A stretch of DNA of 64,000 bases, from NCBI GenBank assembly GCA_040219515.1, contig JAVJSI010000015.1:20744-84743 (forward strand), read 5' to 3'. Positions 47,050-58,891 of the stretch are shown here, one piece after another. The position numbers were made by a program, and so were the translations under genes. The DNA is from Acidimicrobiales bacterium. Its GTDB lineage: Bacteria; Actinomycetota; Acidimicrobiia; Acidimicrobiales; Aldehydirespiratoraceae. Each line of letters begins with the position of its first letter. Position 1 is the first letter of the stretch. Under the pieces are notes generated by a model. The model did not search any database, was not told the origin of the DNA, and saw nothing but the letters and a program-made list of their open reading frames with translations.

Positions 47050-47088
47050 CGTTCCTCAGCGGGGGCTTTGCCGAGTAAGGTCGCCCGC

Positions 47089-48271
<1,183 letters not shown>

Positions 48272-48285
<14 letters not shown>

Positions 48286-48318
48286 CGGTGCGAGGGGTCC
48301 GGCTCGATCGCCTCTGAC
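48272..48318 (+). repeat. 15-bp direct repeat of the icd 3' end
   Basis: The last bases of icd, including its stop (TCGATCGCCTCTGAC at 48272), recur exactly at 48304, offset by 32 bases. A small GACCT/AGGTC inverted repeat follows the second copy. Confidence 0.85.
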
Positions 48319-48375
48319 CTTCAGGTCGTCACAAAACCGAAAGGTCGGGGCGTCGGGCGCGGATACCGTGCCGGA

Positions 48376-50151
48376 GTGACCGTGATCGACGCTGCGCCTG
48401 CGGGTGCGGCCGAAGTGGAAGACGTATGGCGGCGGGGCGGCCGGCTCATCGGCCGGTCGTTGCGCGCCCATCCGGGCCCGCATGCGGCGGCCATGGGAGG
48501 CGCCGGGCTGTTCGTGCTGGCGGCGGTGGGCGGCGCGTGGGTGCTTCGCGGGATCACCGACGATCTCATCGTTCCGGCGTTCGATGACGGGACGGTCGAC
48601 GGGGGCGACGTGTGGATCGCCATCGGTGCGCTGATCGCCGTGTCGATCGTGCGCGGGTTGGGCGTCGTCGCCCGGCGATTCTTCCTGTCCATGGCCGAGT
48701 ACCGCACGCAGCGCGACTGGCGCCGCGATCTGCTCAGGCACTATCTCGACGTGCCCCTGCGCTTCCATCGGTCGAAGCCCACCGGCGAGCTGCTGGCCCA
48801 CGCCGACCTCGACCTGATCCAGGCGACCATGGTCATCAAGCCGCTGGCCTTCTCGCTCAGCGTCGTCCTCCTCGTCGTGGTGGCACTGGTGAGCATCCTG
48901 ATGATCCACTGGATTCTCGCCCTCATCGCCGCGGTCCTTTTCCCGACGCTGGTCGTTCTCAGCCGCTACTACACCGCCCGGGTCGAGGCACCGGCCGCCC
49001 TGGCCCAGCAGCGGGTGGGCGAGGTGTCGGCCGTCGCCCACGAGAGCTTCGACGGTGCGCTCGTCGTCAAGACCCTCGGGCGCCAAGCCGACGAGGTGCA
49101 GCGGATGCGCGAGGCCTCCGACCGGCTGCGAACGGCGCGGATCCAGGTCGGTCGTCTGCGGGCCAATTTCGAGCCGGCCATCGACGCGCTGCCCAACGCG
49201 GGCATCGTCGCCCTGCTGCTCTGCGGCACGTGGCTGATCTCCCGGGGCGATGCCACGCCGGGCGACATCGTGCTCGCGGCGTCGCTGTTCGGGCTGCTCT
49301 CGACCCCCCTGCGGGTCTTCGGGTTCTTCCTCGAGGAACTGCCGCGTTCAGTCGTGTCGTTGGAGCGGGTCGATCGGGTCATGGCCTACCCGACCGAGAC
49401 CCGTGGTGGCCGTGGCGGCCTCCCCGACGGCCCGCTCGATGTCGTCGTCGACGGTTTGACCGTGCGCTACGGCGATCACGACGTGCTGGCCGACGCCTCG
49501 TTCGCCATCCAGGCCGGCGAAACCGTCGCGGTCGTCGGGGCGACGGGATCGGGCAAGACCACCCTGGTCGAGTCGATCGTCGGCTTGCTCGATCGCCAGT
49601 CCGGGGCGGTGCGGGTCGGCGGTGTCGACGTCGAACACCTGTCGCCCGAGGAACTGGCCGGCAGCGCCGCCGTGGTCTTCCAGGAGGCGTTCCTCTTCGC
49701 CGACACGGTCGAGGAGAACGTGGGCATGGGGCTTGCCTCGGACGAGGCCGTCGCCAGGGCGCTGGCGGTGGCGAGGGCCACCGAGTTCGTGGCCGCCATG
49801 CCCAATGGCACCGCGACCATCGTGGGTGAGCGGGGCCAGACACTGTCGGGTGGCCAGCGCCAGCGCGTCGCGTTGGCCCGGGCCCTGGCTCGCTCGCCGC
49901 GGTTGCTCCTGCTCGACGACGCGACGAGCGCGGTCGACCCGCTGATCGAGGCCGAGATCCTCGCCAACCTCCGTCGTGAGCTCCAGACCACGCTGGTGAT
50001 CGTCGCCCACCGGCTGTCCACCATCACGCTGGCGGACCGCATCGTCTATCTCGATGAGGGCCGCGTGCAGGCGGTGGGGACCCACGCCGACCTTCTGGCC
50101 CGCGACGACTATCGATCGCTGGTCACCGCCTACGAGGCGGAGGCGCTGTGA
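48376..50151 (+). CDS. ABC exporter subunit 1 (degenerate catalytic Walker B)
   Basis: An ABC half-exporter of 591 residues: a six-helix membrane domain (residues 35-310) fused to an ATPase. The ATPase has Walker A GATGSGKTT, canonical signature LSGGQRQR and H-loop IVAHRLST. The residue after Walker B is Asp (LLLLDDATSAVD, near residue 515) instead of the catalytic Glu. This is the hallmark of the degenerate-site subunit in heterodimeric exporters. The GTG start is used, and it overlaps the partner gene by four bases. Substrate unknown. Confidence 0.9.
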   Translation: MTVIDAAPAGAAEVEDVWRRGGRLIGRSLRAHPGPHAAAMGGAGLFVLAAVGGAWVLRGITDDLIVPAFDDGTVDGGDVWIAIGALIAVSIVRGLGVVARRFFLSMAEYRTQRDWRRDLLRHYLDVPLRFHRSKPTGELLAHADLDLIQATMVIKPLAFSLSVVLLVVVALVSILMIHWILALIAAVLFPTLVVLSRYYTARVEAPAALAQQRVGEVSAVAHESFDGALVVKTLGRQADEVQRMREASDRLRTARIQVGRLRANFEPAIDALPNAGIVALLLCGTWLISRGDATPGDIVLAASLFGLLSTPLRVFGFFLEELPRSVVSLERVDRVMAYPTETRGGRGGLPDGPLDVVVDGLTVRYGDHDVLADASFAIQAGETVAVVGATGSGKTTLVESIVGLLDRQSGAVRVGGVDVEHLSPEELAGSAAVVFQEAFLFADTVEENVGMGLASDEAVARALAVARATEFVAAMPNGTATIVGERGQTLSGGQRQRVALARALARSPRLLLLDDATSAVDPLIEAEILANLRRELQTTLVIVAHRLSTITLADRIVYLDEGRVQAVGTHADLLARDDYRSLVTAYEAEAL

Positions 50152-51995
50152 GCCGGCAGCCGAGAGCCCCGAAGGCACCCAAGCGGACCGGCTTCGAGGA
50201 CCCGGCGTCGCTGCTCGACGACGATGTCGCAGCCGACGTCTCGACGTTGCAGGTTCTCAAGCGCGGACTTGCGATCAGCCCCGAGCTGCGCACGGGCATC
50301 CGGGTCACTCTCGCGATGGCGCTGCTCGCCGCGCTCGGACGGCTCATCATCCCGATCACGATCCAACAGGTGCTCGACCGGGGTGTGCTCGGCGACGACG
50401 GCTATCGCCCCGGCTTCGTGTGGGCGGCGTCGGCGGGCGCGTTCGCCATCGTGGTGATCGTCATTGCGGCGAGCCGGGTCGCCTACCTCCGACTGGTGAT
50501 CACGGCCGAGGCGGTGTTGCTCGGCTTGCGCACCCGGGCCTTCGACCACATCCATCGATTGTCGTTGGCCGATCACACCGAGGGCCGCCGCGGGGTGCTG
50601 GTGGCCCGGGTCACCTCCGATGTCGAGTCGCTGGCCCAGTTCACGCAGTGGGGCGCAATCAGCTGGGTGGTCAACACGTCGATCATCACCGGCGCCGTGC
50701 TCGTGATGTTCGTCTACAACTGGCAGCTCACGCTGGTGGTGCTCGCCTGTCACCTGCCGCTGATTCCGTTCCTGCGTTGGGTGCAGAGCCGTCAGTTCTC
50801 GGCCTACAGCCTGGTGCGCACGCGAGTGGCCGAGACCCTGGGCGAGACGTCCGAGGCGGTCACCGGTGCCCCGGTCATCCGCGCCTACGGCTATGACGGG
50901 CCGGTGCGGGCGCGCCTCGACGGTGCCATCGACAATCAGTACGACGCCCAGCTGAAGTCGACGATCTGGTTCGCCGGCACCCTGCCCGTCGTGGACTTCT
51001 TCAGCTCGCTCTCGCTGGCTGCTGCGGTCGGTGTGGGCATTTGGTGGAGCGATGTGGTCGACGTGGGCGTGGGTGAGCTCATCGCGTTCCTCTTCCTCGT
51101 CAACCTGCTGCTCCAGCCCATCGCCGAGCTCGGCGAGGTGCTCGACCAGACCCAGACCGCGCTGGCCGGCTGGTGGAAGATCCTGCGGGTACTCGACGTG
51201 CCGATCGACATCATCGAGCCCGAGGACGGCGCGACGCTGCCGTCGGGGCCGTTGTCGGTCGAGGCGCTCGGGGTCGCGTTCGCGTATCGCACCGGCGACC
51301 AGGTGCTCCACGACGTCGACGTCACCATTCCCGCCGAGACGAATGTGGCCGTCGTCGGCGAGACGGGCAGCGGCAAGACGACGTTCGCCCGGCTGCTGGC
51401 CCGGCTGGCCGACCCGGTCGACGGCGAGGTGCGCATCGACGGCGTCGACCTCCGTTCGGTCGCTCCCGAGTCCCGCCACTCCGCGATTCGGATGGTGCCC
51501 CAGGACGGGTTCCTGTTCGACACCACGATCGAGGAGAACATCCGCTTCGGTCGTGTCGGCGCGACCCGGGCCGACGCCGTTGCCGCGATCGAGGCCCTCG
51601 GGCTCGGGCGTTGGCTCGCCGGCCTACCCCACGGGATCGACACCCACGTCGGCGAGCGCGGCGGGCGGCTCTCCGTCGGCGAACGTCAGCTCGTGGCCCT
51701 CGCCCGGGCCCAGGTCGCCGACCCCGGGCTGCTGTTGCTCGACGAGGCCACCTCGGCCGTCGACCCCGAGACCGAAGAGGCGCTGGCCTCGGCGCTGGCC
51801 ACGCTGGCCGAGGGGCGAACCACGATCTCGGTGGCGCACCGCCTTTCCACCGCCGAGCGAGCCGACCTCGTGCTGGTGTTCGACGCCGGCCGCATCGTGC
51901 AGATGGGCCACCACGACGAACTGGTCGCCGTCGACGGGATCTATCGAGGACTCCACGAGTCCTGGATCGGCAACACCCGCGACACCGCGTCCTGA
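50148..51995 (+). CDS. ABC exporter subunit 2 (degenerate signature motif)
   Basis: The partner half-exporter, 615 residues, with a six-helix domain (about 55-330) and an ATPase. It has Walker A GETGSGKTT, Walker B with the catalytic Glu (LLLLDEATSAVDPE) and H-loop SVAHRLST. The signature reads LSVGERQ (residues 508-514) instead of LSGGQRQ. Together with subunit 1 it predicts one consensus and one degenerate ATP site. The GTG overlaps subunit 1. Its 3' end runs 55 bases into the convergent downstream gene. Confidence 0.9.
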   Translation: MSRQPRAPKAPKRTGFEDPASLLDDDVAADVSTLQVLKRGLAISPELRTGIRVTLAMALLAALGRLIIPITIQQVLDRGVLGDDGYRPGFVWAASAGAFAIVVIVIAASRVAYLRLVITAEAVLLGLRTRAFDHIHRLSLADHTEGRRGVLVARVTSDVESLAQFTQWGAISWVVNTSIITGAVLVMFVYNWQLTLVVLACHLPLIPFLRWVQSRQFSAYSLVRTRVAETLGETSEAVTGAPVIRAYGYDGPVRARLDGAIDNQYDAQLKSTIWFAGTLPVVDFFSSLSLAAAVGVGIWWSDVVDVGVGELIAFLFLVNLLLQPIAELGEVLDQTQTALAGWWKILRVLDVPIDIIEPEDGATLPSGPLSVEALGVAFAYRTGDQVLHDVDVTIPAETNVAVVGETGSGKTTFARLLARLADPVDGEVRIDGVDLRSVAPESRHSAIRMVPQDGFLFDTTIEENIRFGRVGATRADAVAAIEALGLGRWLAGLPHGIDTHVGERGGRLSVGERQLVALARAQVADPGLLLLDEATSAVDPETEEALASALATLAEGRTTISVAHRLSTAERADLVLVFDAGRIVQMGHHDELVAVDGIYRGLHESWIGNTRDTAS

Positions 51996-53191
51996 CGACG
52001 GCTCAGCAGCACCCATGCCGTGGCGGCGAAGCCGACGGCGACGAGCGGGCCGAGAGGCGAGGCGCCCACGGCCCCCTTCGTCAGATGGAGAAGTCCGGCT
52101 GCCCAGAGCGCGACGACCACGCGACGGTCGATGCGGCCGGTGTCGAACAGCACCAGCACGGTGAACAGTGCGAGGGAGCTGTCGTAGTAGATGGTGTGGG
52201 GCCCGATCAGGAGCAGGCCGACGGCGGTCAGCGCGATCCGTTCGTTCAGCGCCAGCGGGCTGCGCGCCCAGGTCGACATCAGTGTGGCGACGACCGTCAT
52301 CGACACGAGACCACCGGCGACGAGCGCAACCGTCGATTCGGTGCCGAGCAGTGAGTGCAGGAACCCGATCGGCGCGATCTCGTTGAGGGCGTTGATCTCG
52401 GCGTCCGCCTCGAGCAGCGGTTGCACACCGCGCATCCAGGCGGTGAACCAGGCGGGTCCGTAGACGAGTGCGTTCGCGACCCACACGCCGACGGCGCCGA
52501 GGCCGGCGGCACCCACGGCCCGCCAGTGTCGCCCGAGGAACATCAGACCGATGAGCGGCAGCGCGTACTGCGGGCGGAAGAGCAGGGCCGCTGCCGCGAG
52601 ACCGGCGAGGGACTCGCGGTCGTCGGCCAGACTCCGCCAGATCGCGGCCACGAGGAACAGGGTGAGGGCGGTGTTCTGCCCGCCGCCGACGCCGACGAAG
52701 ACGGGGTAGGTCGTGAGCGTCACCCCCAGGGTGAGCCAGAACCATCGATCGACCACCGCGACGAGGGGCCGGAGGAGGTGCAGCGCGGCCACCAGGAAAC
52801 CGACCATGAGCAGGGTGTGCACGACATACGCCGTGCGGTACGGGAGCTGGGCGAACCCCGAATAGGCGGCCGCCACGTGCGGTGCGTAGGGGAACATGAT
52901 GAACCCTTCCTCCCCGCCGAGCAGGCCCTCCTGCGCGGCCGCCTGCGTGGCCGGGTCCCACAGCTGCTCGATGTCGCCGTCGGCGACGACGGTCCCGGCG
53001 GAGTAGAACGCAGGGAAGTCGCCGCCCACGCGACCCGAGGTGGTGTCGGATCCGTCGCCGCTCAGGATCACGAAGACGAACGCCGCGGCGAGGGCCAGGA
53101 GCAGCACCTTCGGGTACAGGGTGAGCCGTCGGTGGAGATCGGCCGACATCCGGGTCGGCGCGGGAGCAGTCGTGGTCGCCACACCTTCCAA
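51941..53191 (-). CDS. GT87/DUF2029-type polyprenol-dependent glycosyltransferase membrane protein
   Basis: The 416-residue integral membrane protein has about ten hydrophobic segments. The first loop has GGDFPAFYSAGTVVADGD and LWDPATQAAAQ, typical of the DUF2029/GT87 family of mannosyl- or arabinosyltransferases that act on lipid-linked sugars outside the membrane. LFRPQYALPLIGLMFL is the conserved later loop. The Asp near residue 58 in the first loop is the candidate catalytic residue. The substrate is not deducible. It overlaps the convergent ABC gene by 55 bases. Confidence 0.85.
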   Translation of the reverse strand: MEGVATTTAPAPTRMSADLHRRLTLYPKVLLLALAAAFVFVILSGDGSDTTSGRVGGDFPAFYSAGTVVADGDIEQLWDPATQAAAQEGLLGGEEGFIMFPYAPHVAAAYSGFAQLPYRTAYVVHTLLMVGFLVAALHLLRPLVAVVDRWFWLTLGVTLTTYPVFVGVGGGQNTALTLFLVAAIWRSLADDRESLAGLAAAALLFRPQYALPLIGLMFLGRHWRAVGAAGLGAVGVWVANALVYGPAWFTAWMRGVQPLLEADAEINALNEIAPIGFLHSLLGTESTVALVAGGLVSMTVVATLMSTWARSPLALNERIALTAVGLLLIGPHTIYYDSSLALFTVLVLFDTGRIDRRVVVALWAAGLLHLTKGAVGASPLGPLVAVGFAATAWVLLSRRQDAVSRVLPIQDSWSPR

Positions 53192-53224
53192 TCGGCCGAT
53201 GAGCGACCCGGCTTAGGTGTGAGG

Positions 53225-54649
<1,425 letters not shown>

Positions 54650-54685
54650 TCCAGCCCTCGGCTCATCTCTCCTACACTCGAGCGC

Positions 54686-55030
54686 ATGGCCGAGGAACCC
54701 ATCCCGGAGTACGACGCCACGATCCTGGCGTTCCCGGGTTCGCGTTCGTCCACACCGTCGCCCGACCCCCTCCTGCGAGATGTCGTGGGTGAGGTTCTGC
54801 GCGATGAGCGCCATCGGCAGGGCCGCACCCTGGCTGACGTCGCCGAAGACGCGGCGGTGTCCGTGCAGTACCTGTCCGAGATCGAGCGCGGCCGCAAGGA
54901 GGTCTCGTCCGACGTGCTGCACGCGATCCACGGCGCGCTCGGAATCGACCTCGGCGAGTTCCTCGAACGGTCGACGCAGCGGCTACGGCCGCGGGCCGAG
55001 CGCAGCGGCCCCGTCATGCTGGCCGCCTGA
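54686..55030 (+). CDS. clgR: XRE-family transcriptional regulator, ClgR-like
   Basis: The 114-residue protein has a central helix-turn-helix: [40 protein letters not shown] and [17 protein letters not shown]. The recognition helix [15 protein letters not shown] closely resembles ClgR, the actinobacterial activator of clp protease and stress genes. It is convergent with two clpP genes, overlapping the end of the nearer one by 48 bases. Regulation of clpP is inferred from family and position. No ClgR-box was identified with confidence. Confidence 0.8.
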   Translation: MAEEPIPEYDATILAFPGSRSSTPSPDPLLRDVVGEVLRDERHRQGRTLADVAEDAAVSVQYLSEIERGRKEVSSDVLHAIHGALGIDLGEFLERSTQRLRPRAERSGPVMLAA

Positions 55031-55630
55031 GCGGTCCAGCACCTGGTCCACGACCCCGTAGGCCACGGCCTCGGGTCCGGTGAGCACCAGGGCACGATCG
55101 GTGTCGGCGCGGATCCGGTCCACGGAACGGCCGGTGTGCTTCGCCAGTAGTTCTTCGCCGTCGGCGCGGATACGGGCGAGTTCGGCCGCCTCCAGGGCGA
55201 GGTCGGTGATGGATCCCCGGCTTCCCTCGCTGTGGGGTTGATGCAGCACCACCCGCGCATGCGGGAGGACCGCTCGCTTCCCCGCTGTTCCGGCGGCGAG
55301 CAGGATGGCCGAGGTCGACGCGGCATGACCGACGCACAGGGTGGCCACCTCGGGGGCGATGAACTGCATGGTGTCGTAGATCGCCATCATGGCGCTGAAA
55401 GAACCACCCGGAGAGTTGAGGTAGAGGTTCACATCGGCGGTGGGCGACTCGGCGGCCAGGTGCAGCAGTTGGGCGACGATCACGTTGGCCACGCCGTCGT
55501 CGATCGGGGTGCCCACGAACACGATGCGCTCCGAGAGCAGGCGACTGAAGATGTCGGAGACCCGCTCGCCACGGGCGGTCGATTCGACCACCGTGGGGAT
55601 CGTGTAGCTGCTCATTCGGTAGGCGTTCAT
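54983..55630 (-). CDS. clpP: ClpP-family protease subunit lacking the catalytic Asp
   Basis: A 215-residue ClpP-family protein. It keeps the nucleophile region [14 protein letters not shown] (Ser) and VVLHQP (His). At the position of the catalytic Asp (family DTERDxFL) it reads DTDRALVL, with Ala near residue 180. Canonical ClpP landmarks [20 protein letters not shown] and [14 protein letters not shown] are present. It overlaps the upstream clpP by four bases and is probably the second partner in a hetero-tetradecamer, as with ClpP1P2. Its own peptidase activity is doubtful. ATG 55615 is an alternative start. Confidence 0.9.
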   Translation of the reverse strand: MNAYRMSSYTIPTVVESTARGERVSDIFSRLLSERIVFVGTPIDDGVANVIVAQLLHLAAESPTADVNLYLNSPGGSFSAMMAIYDTMQFIAPEVATLCVGHAASTSAILLAAGTAGKRAVLPHARVVLHQPHSEGSRGSITDLALEAAELARIRADGEELLAKHTGRSVDRIRADTDRALVLTGPEAVAYGVVDQVLDRSGGQHDGAAALGPRP

Positions 55631-56250
55631 CGGGCCGCTCCCGTCAGCCCGATGCGGCGGGTCGGTCGGGCCGGAACGATCTCGTCGAGGCGGCTGACCA
55701 CATGGTCGACGAATCCGTAGTCGCGGGCCTCCTCGGCATCGAACCAGCGGTCGCGGCCGACGTCCTCGATCACCTTCTCGAGCGGATGTCCGGTGTGGCG
55801 GGCGATGATGCCCCGCATGCGGTCGAGGGTGGCGGCGAGGTTCGCGGCCTGGATCTCGACATCCGCGGCGACACCACCGAGCCCGGCCGAGCCCTCGTGC
55901 ATCACGACCTGCGCGTTGGGCAGGGCGTAGCGCTTCCTGGGCGTGCCGGCGCAGAGCAGGATCTGACCCATGCTCGCGGCGAAGCCGACGGCCACGGTGG
56001 CGACGTCGTTGGGGATCAGCTGCATGGTGTCGTACACGGCCAGCCCCGCGAGCACGGAACCCCCCGGCGAGTTGATGTGGAGACAGATGTCGCTCTGGGG
56101 ATCGTCGGCCGACAGCACGAGCAGCTGCGCGACGAGGCGGTTGGCGCTCTCGTCCTCGACGGGCCCGCCGAGGACGACGATGCGCTGCTCCATGAGCCGG
56201 TCGGACAACGTTCCCGATGGTGACAACGACGAGAGTGTGGAGGCGGTCAT
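55627..56250 (-). CDS. clpP: ATP-dependent Clp protease proteolytic subunit
   Basis: The catalytically complete partner, 207 residues. The Ser is in [15 protein letters not shown], the His in VVMHEGSAG and the Asp in [14 protein letters not shown]. The usual HQP after the catalytic His reads [24 protein letters not shown] is the processing/oligomer region. It is the first gene of a two-clpP operon with an ATGA overlap, divergent from the Fpg-type gene. ClpX and ClpC genes are not in the window. Confidence 0.93.
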   Translation of the reverse strand: MTASTLSSLSPSGTLSDRLMEQRIVVLGGPVEDESANRLVAQLLVLSADDPQSDICLHINSPGGSVLAGLAVYDTMQLIPNDVATVAVGFAASMGQILLCAGTPRKRYALPNAQVVMHEGSAGLGGVAADVEIQAANLAATLDRMRGIIARHTGHPLEKVIEDVGRDRWFDAEEARDYGFVDHVVSRLDEIVPARPTRRIGLTGAAR

Positions 56251-56334
56251 GTCGTCGAGTGTGGTGGTCGGCACCGCCGGTGGGGCCGGTTTCTGCCACA
56301 GGCAGAATCCGGCGACGAGCCCTACGCTGGCCGG

Positions 56335-57183
56335 ATGCCGGAGCTGCCGGAGATCAGAGCCCACGCCGAACGCCTGGCCGAGAACTGGACCGGTGCCGAA
56401 CTCACGGCCTTCCGACCCCTCCACCTCACCGCGCTGAAGACGTATGCGCCACAGCCCGAGGAGGCCTACGGGCGGTCGCTCACCGGCACCGGCAACCGGG
56501 GGAAATACCTCCAGCTCCACTTCGCAGAAGGCGAGCGGCCGCTCACGTTCGTCGTCCATCTGATGCAGGGCGGACGGCTCCGGCCCGACCCGAAGAAGGC
56601 GAAGAAGCCTCGGGGTGGCATGGCCCGCTGGGAGTTCGCCGATGGGGGTGCGCTCCTGCTCACCGAGGCCGGCACCGAGCACAAGGCCGGCGTGTGGCTC
56701 GTCGTCGGTGACCCGAACGGGCAGGAGCCGGTCGATCATCTCGGTCCCGACGCCGACACGATCTCGCGGGCCGATCTCGAAGCGGCACTGAACTCCGAGA
56801 ACACGCGTGTCCACGGGTTCCTGCGCGACCAACGGCGCATCGCCGGCATCGGTCGCCTTCTGTCGAACGAGATCCTGTTCCACGCCAAGCTCTCGCCGTT
56901 CGCGATGACCAAGAAGCTGTCGACGGTCGACATCGACACGCTGGCCGCGAGCATCGCGGCGGTGATCGAGCGGCATCTCGACTTCGAACGGGGGCTGGAC
57001 GACATCGGGAAGTCGGCCGACCGCCCGAGCGCCGTGCACCATCGGATCGGTTTCCCGTGTGTGGACTGCGACGACGAGGTGCGGTCCGTGGAGTATCGGC
57101 GCTACACCGTGGCGTACTGCCCGACCTGTCAGACCGGTGGTAAGGAACTGGCCGACAACACGACGAGCAAGTTCCTCAAGTAG
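56335..57183 (+). CDS. Fpg/Nei family DNA glycosylase/AP lyase
   Basis: Base-excision repair enzyme that removes oxidised bases. The 282-residue protein starts [13 protein letters not shown] with the catalytic Pro and Glu and carries the conserved Lys in [10 protein letters not shown]. The helix-two-turn-helix is [19 protein letters not shown]. It ends in a four-Cys zinc finger (CVDCDD ... YCPTC). The wedge and finger differ from E. coli MutM, so substrate preference (8-oxoG versus pyrimidines) is unclear. Its 3' end overlaps the convergent SCP2 gene by eight bases. Confidence 0.9.
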   Translation: MPELPEIRAHAERLAENWTGAELTAFRPLHLTALKTYAPQPEEAYGRSLTGTGNRGKYLQLHFAEGERPLTFVVHLMQGGRLRPDPKKAKKPRGGMARWEFADGGALLLTEAGTEHKAGVWLVVGDPNGQEPVDHLGPDADTISRADLEAALNSENTRVHGFLRDQRRIAGIGRLLSNEILFHAKLSPFAMTKKLSTVDIDTLAASIAAVIERHLDFERGLDDIGKSADRPSAVHHRIGFPCVDCDDEVRSVEYRRYTVAYCPTCQTGGKELADNTTSKFLK

Positions 57184-57541
57184 CCGCGGCCATCAGCTCC
57201 GCCACCTCGGAGAGTGCCGCCCGCTGTTCGATCAGCGTGGTGATGTCCCCGCCGATGCGGAGATCGCCGTCGAGGAACGCCCGCTGGGCCGAGAGTTTCC
57301 CTGCGTGGATGGCGAGGGCGATCTCGAGCGAACTGGTGAGGACGATGTCGGGCTCCTCGGTCTCGCCCGGCGCAACGCGCACGGTGCCGTCGGCGAACAC
57401 GAAGTGCCACGCCACTCCTTCGTCGAGTCGCTGCTCGACGGTGATCGACAGTTCGGGGTCGACGGTGACGTGCTCGGCGGCTCGACCCATCGCCTCGATC
57501 CATCCGGCGGAGGCGAACCCAGCGTTCGGAACTTCTGCCAT
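57176..57541 (-). CDS. SCP2 sterol-transfer-like domain protein
   Basis: A 121-residue single-domain protein with the SCP2 pattern. VEQRLDEGVAWHFVFADGTVRVAPG is followed by DIVLTSSLEIALAIHAGKLSAQRAFLDGDLRIGGDI, the helix and turn that line the lipid-binding tunnel. There is no signal peptide. Such proteins carry or bind lipids and acyl-CoAs in actinobacteria. It diverges from the MTHFR-like gene, with 45 bases between them. Confidence 0.8.
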   Translation of the reverse strand: MAEVPNAGFASAGWIEAMGRAAEHVTVDPELSITVEQRLDEGVAWHFVFADGTVRVAPGETEEPDIVLTSSLEIALAIHAGKLSAQRAFLDGDLRIGGDITTLIEQRAALSEVAELMAAAT

Positions 57542-57586
57542 CTGCGCAGGCTACGGCGACAAGGACACTGCGGATACTCTCGGGCC

Positions 57587-58363
57587 ATGGCTGACGAGTC
57601 GAAGTCCACTCCGTTCGAGGTGATCTGCGAGGTGGAACCGGCCACCCGCCCCGATCTGATGGGCGTCCGGCACCAGATCGCGACCATGAGCGGCGTGGCG
57701 ACGGCCTTCCTGGTGCCCGACAACCACATCGGGCGGGCCACCGTGTCGAGCATCGCGGTGGCCGACGAAATCGCGAAGATGGGTGGTCGAGCCATCGCGT
57801 GCCTGAACGCCCGTGACCGGAACGTGCTCGGCTTCCGGCGTGACCTGCTCACCGCTGCGGCGTATGGCGTCGACGAGTTCCTGTTCGTCTACGGCGACCG
57901 ACCGGAGTCGGGAAGCCGGTCCGACGATCTCACGGTGAGGGCCATGATGGCCGAGGCTCGTCGTTTCGCCGACGAGGTGGGCCAGTCGTTTCGCATCGGA
58001 CTGTCGAGTGCCCTCCGGCCGATCCCGGCGTGGAAGCGCGATGCCGACTTCCTCTGCGCTCAGGTGTCGTTCGATCTCGATCGCCTGCTCGACTGGCGTG
58101 CGTCGGTCGAGGTCGACTGCCCGGTCCACGCAGGCGTGATGGTGGTGGCCTCCGCGGCAATGGGTCGCAAACTGTCAGCCGACATCCCGCAGTTGGCCGT
58201 ACCGACCGAGATCATCGAACGACTCGAGGACGACCCGGACTCCGGCGTCGACCTCGCCCTCGAGCAGGTCGATGCGATCCGGGCCTCCGGGGCGTTCGAC
58301 GGCGTGCACCTGATTCCTGTGTCGCGCTATCGCGAGATCACCGACCGGCTCGAACGTCGCTGA
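57587..58363 (+). CDS. methylenetetrahydrofolate reductase-like protein (second copy)
   Basis: A 258-residue TIM-barrel protein of the MetF superfamily, clearly more divergent than the metF at 46.2 kb. The start (TPFEVICEVEPATRPDLMG) aligns with the catalytic-Glu strand. VYGDRPESGSRSDDLTVRAM matches the FAD loop region, DADFLCAQVSFDLDRLLDW the TQxxFD strand, and GVHLIPVSRYREI the last strand. The substrate may be folate or another one-carbon carrier (inferred). The ATG at 57587 is the family-like start. Confidence 0.78.
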   Translation: MADESKSTPFEVICEVEPATRPDLMGVRHQIATMSGVATAFLVPDNHIGRATVSSIAVADEIAKMGGRAIACLNARDRNVLGFRRDLLTAAAYGVDEFLFVYGDRPESGSRSDDLTVRAMMAEARRFADEVGQSFRIGLSSALRPIPAWKRDADFLCAQVSFDLDRLLDWRASVEVDCPVHAGVMVVASAAMGRKLSADIPQLAVPTEIIERLEDDPDSGVDLALEQVDAIRASGAFDGVHLIPVSRYREITDRLERR

Positions 58364-58401
58364 CGAGACAGGCTGGACCCGGCGCTCGTAGCCTCGGGTT
58401 C

Positions 58402-58890
58402 TTGCAGACGAGTGAGACACCCGCAGGGCTCGGATGGCGTGTGTCGGCCCGCGTCGTCGACCTGGTCGTGGTCGCCTGGCTCGTCGTGTTCCTGCTCGTC
58501 GAGATCGATCAGCGCCTGCTGGGGGGCGATCCGCTCGGGCGTCGCCAAGCCCGCCTGGTGTTCGACTCGCCGCGGCCGATCATCCTTCTCTTGCTGCTCG
58601 TCGTCGTCTACGAGGTCGTCCCGGCCGTGGCGTGGGGTGCCACCCCCGGCAAGGCGCTGCTCGGACTGCGGGTTCGGCTCACCGACCGGTCGGCGCCCGC
58701 GTGGATGATGGCGGTGGGTCGGGCGGTGATCCTCTACGTCCCGGTGATCTTCCTCGGCGCGCCAGGGGTCGTCGTTGCCGCGATCCTGCTCGTGAGTGTG
58801 GTCGTGGCTGCCGACGGGAGAGGCCTGCACGATCGTCTGCTCGGTACCCTCGTCGTGGCCCTGCCCCGTGAGTCCGACGAGAGGAGCTGA
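58402..58890 (+). CDS. RDD family membrane protein
   Basis: A 162-residue RDD-domain membrane protein with about three helices: RVVDLVVVAWLVVFLLVEI, IILLLLLVVVYEVVPAVAW and ILYVPVIFLGAPGVVVAAIL. The motif ATPGKALLGLRV and the ending GRGLHDRLLGTLVV are diagnostic for RDD. The function of the family is unclear (transport or assembly is suggested). A TTG start is proposed at 58402, because GLGWRVSARVVD precedes helix one as in the family; GTG 58441 would remove it. It is followed immediately by the diheme gene. Confidence 0.82.
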   Translation: MQTSETPAGLGWRVSARVVDLVVVAWLVVFLLVEIDQRLLGGDPLGRRQARLVFDSPRPIILLLLLVVVYEVVPAVAWGATPGKALLGLRVRLTDRSAPAWMMAVGRAVILYVPVIFLGAPGVVVAAILLVSVVVAADGRGLHDRLLGTLVVALPRESDERS

Positions 58891-58891
58891 G

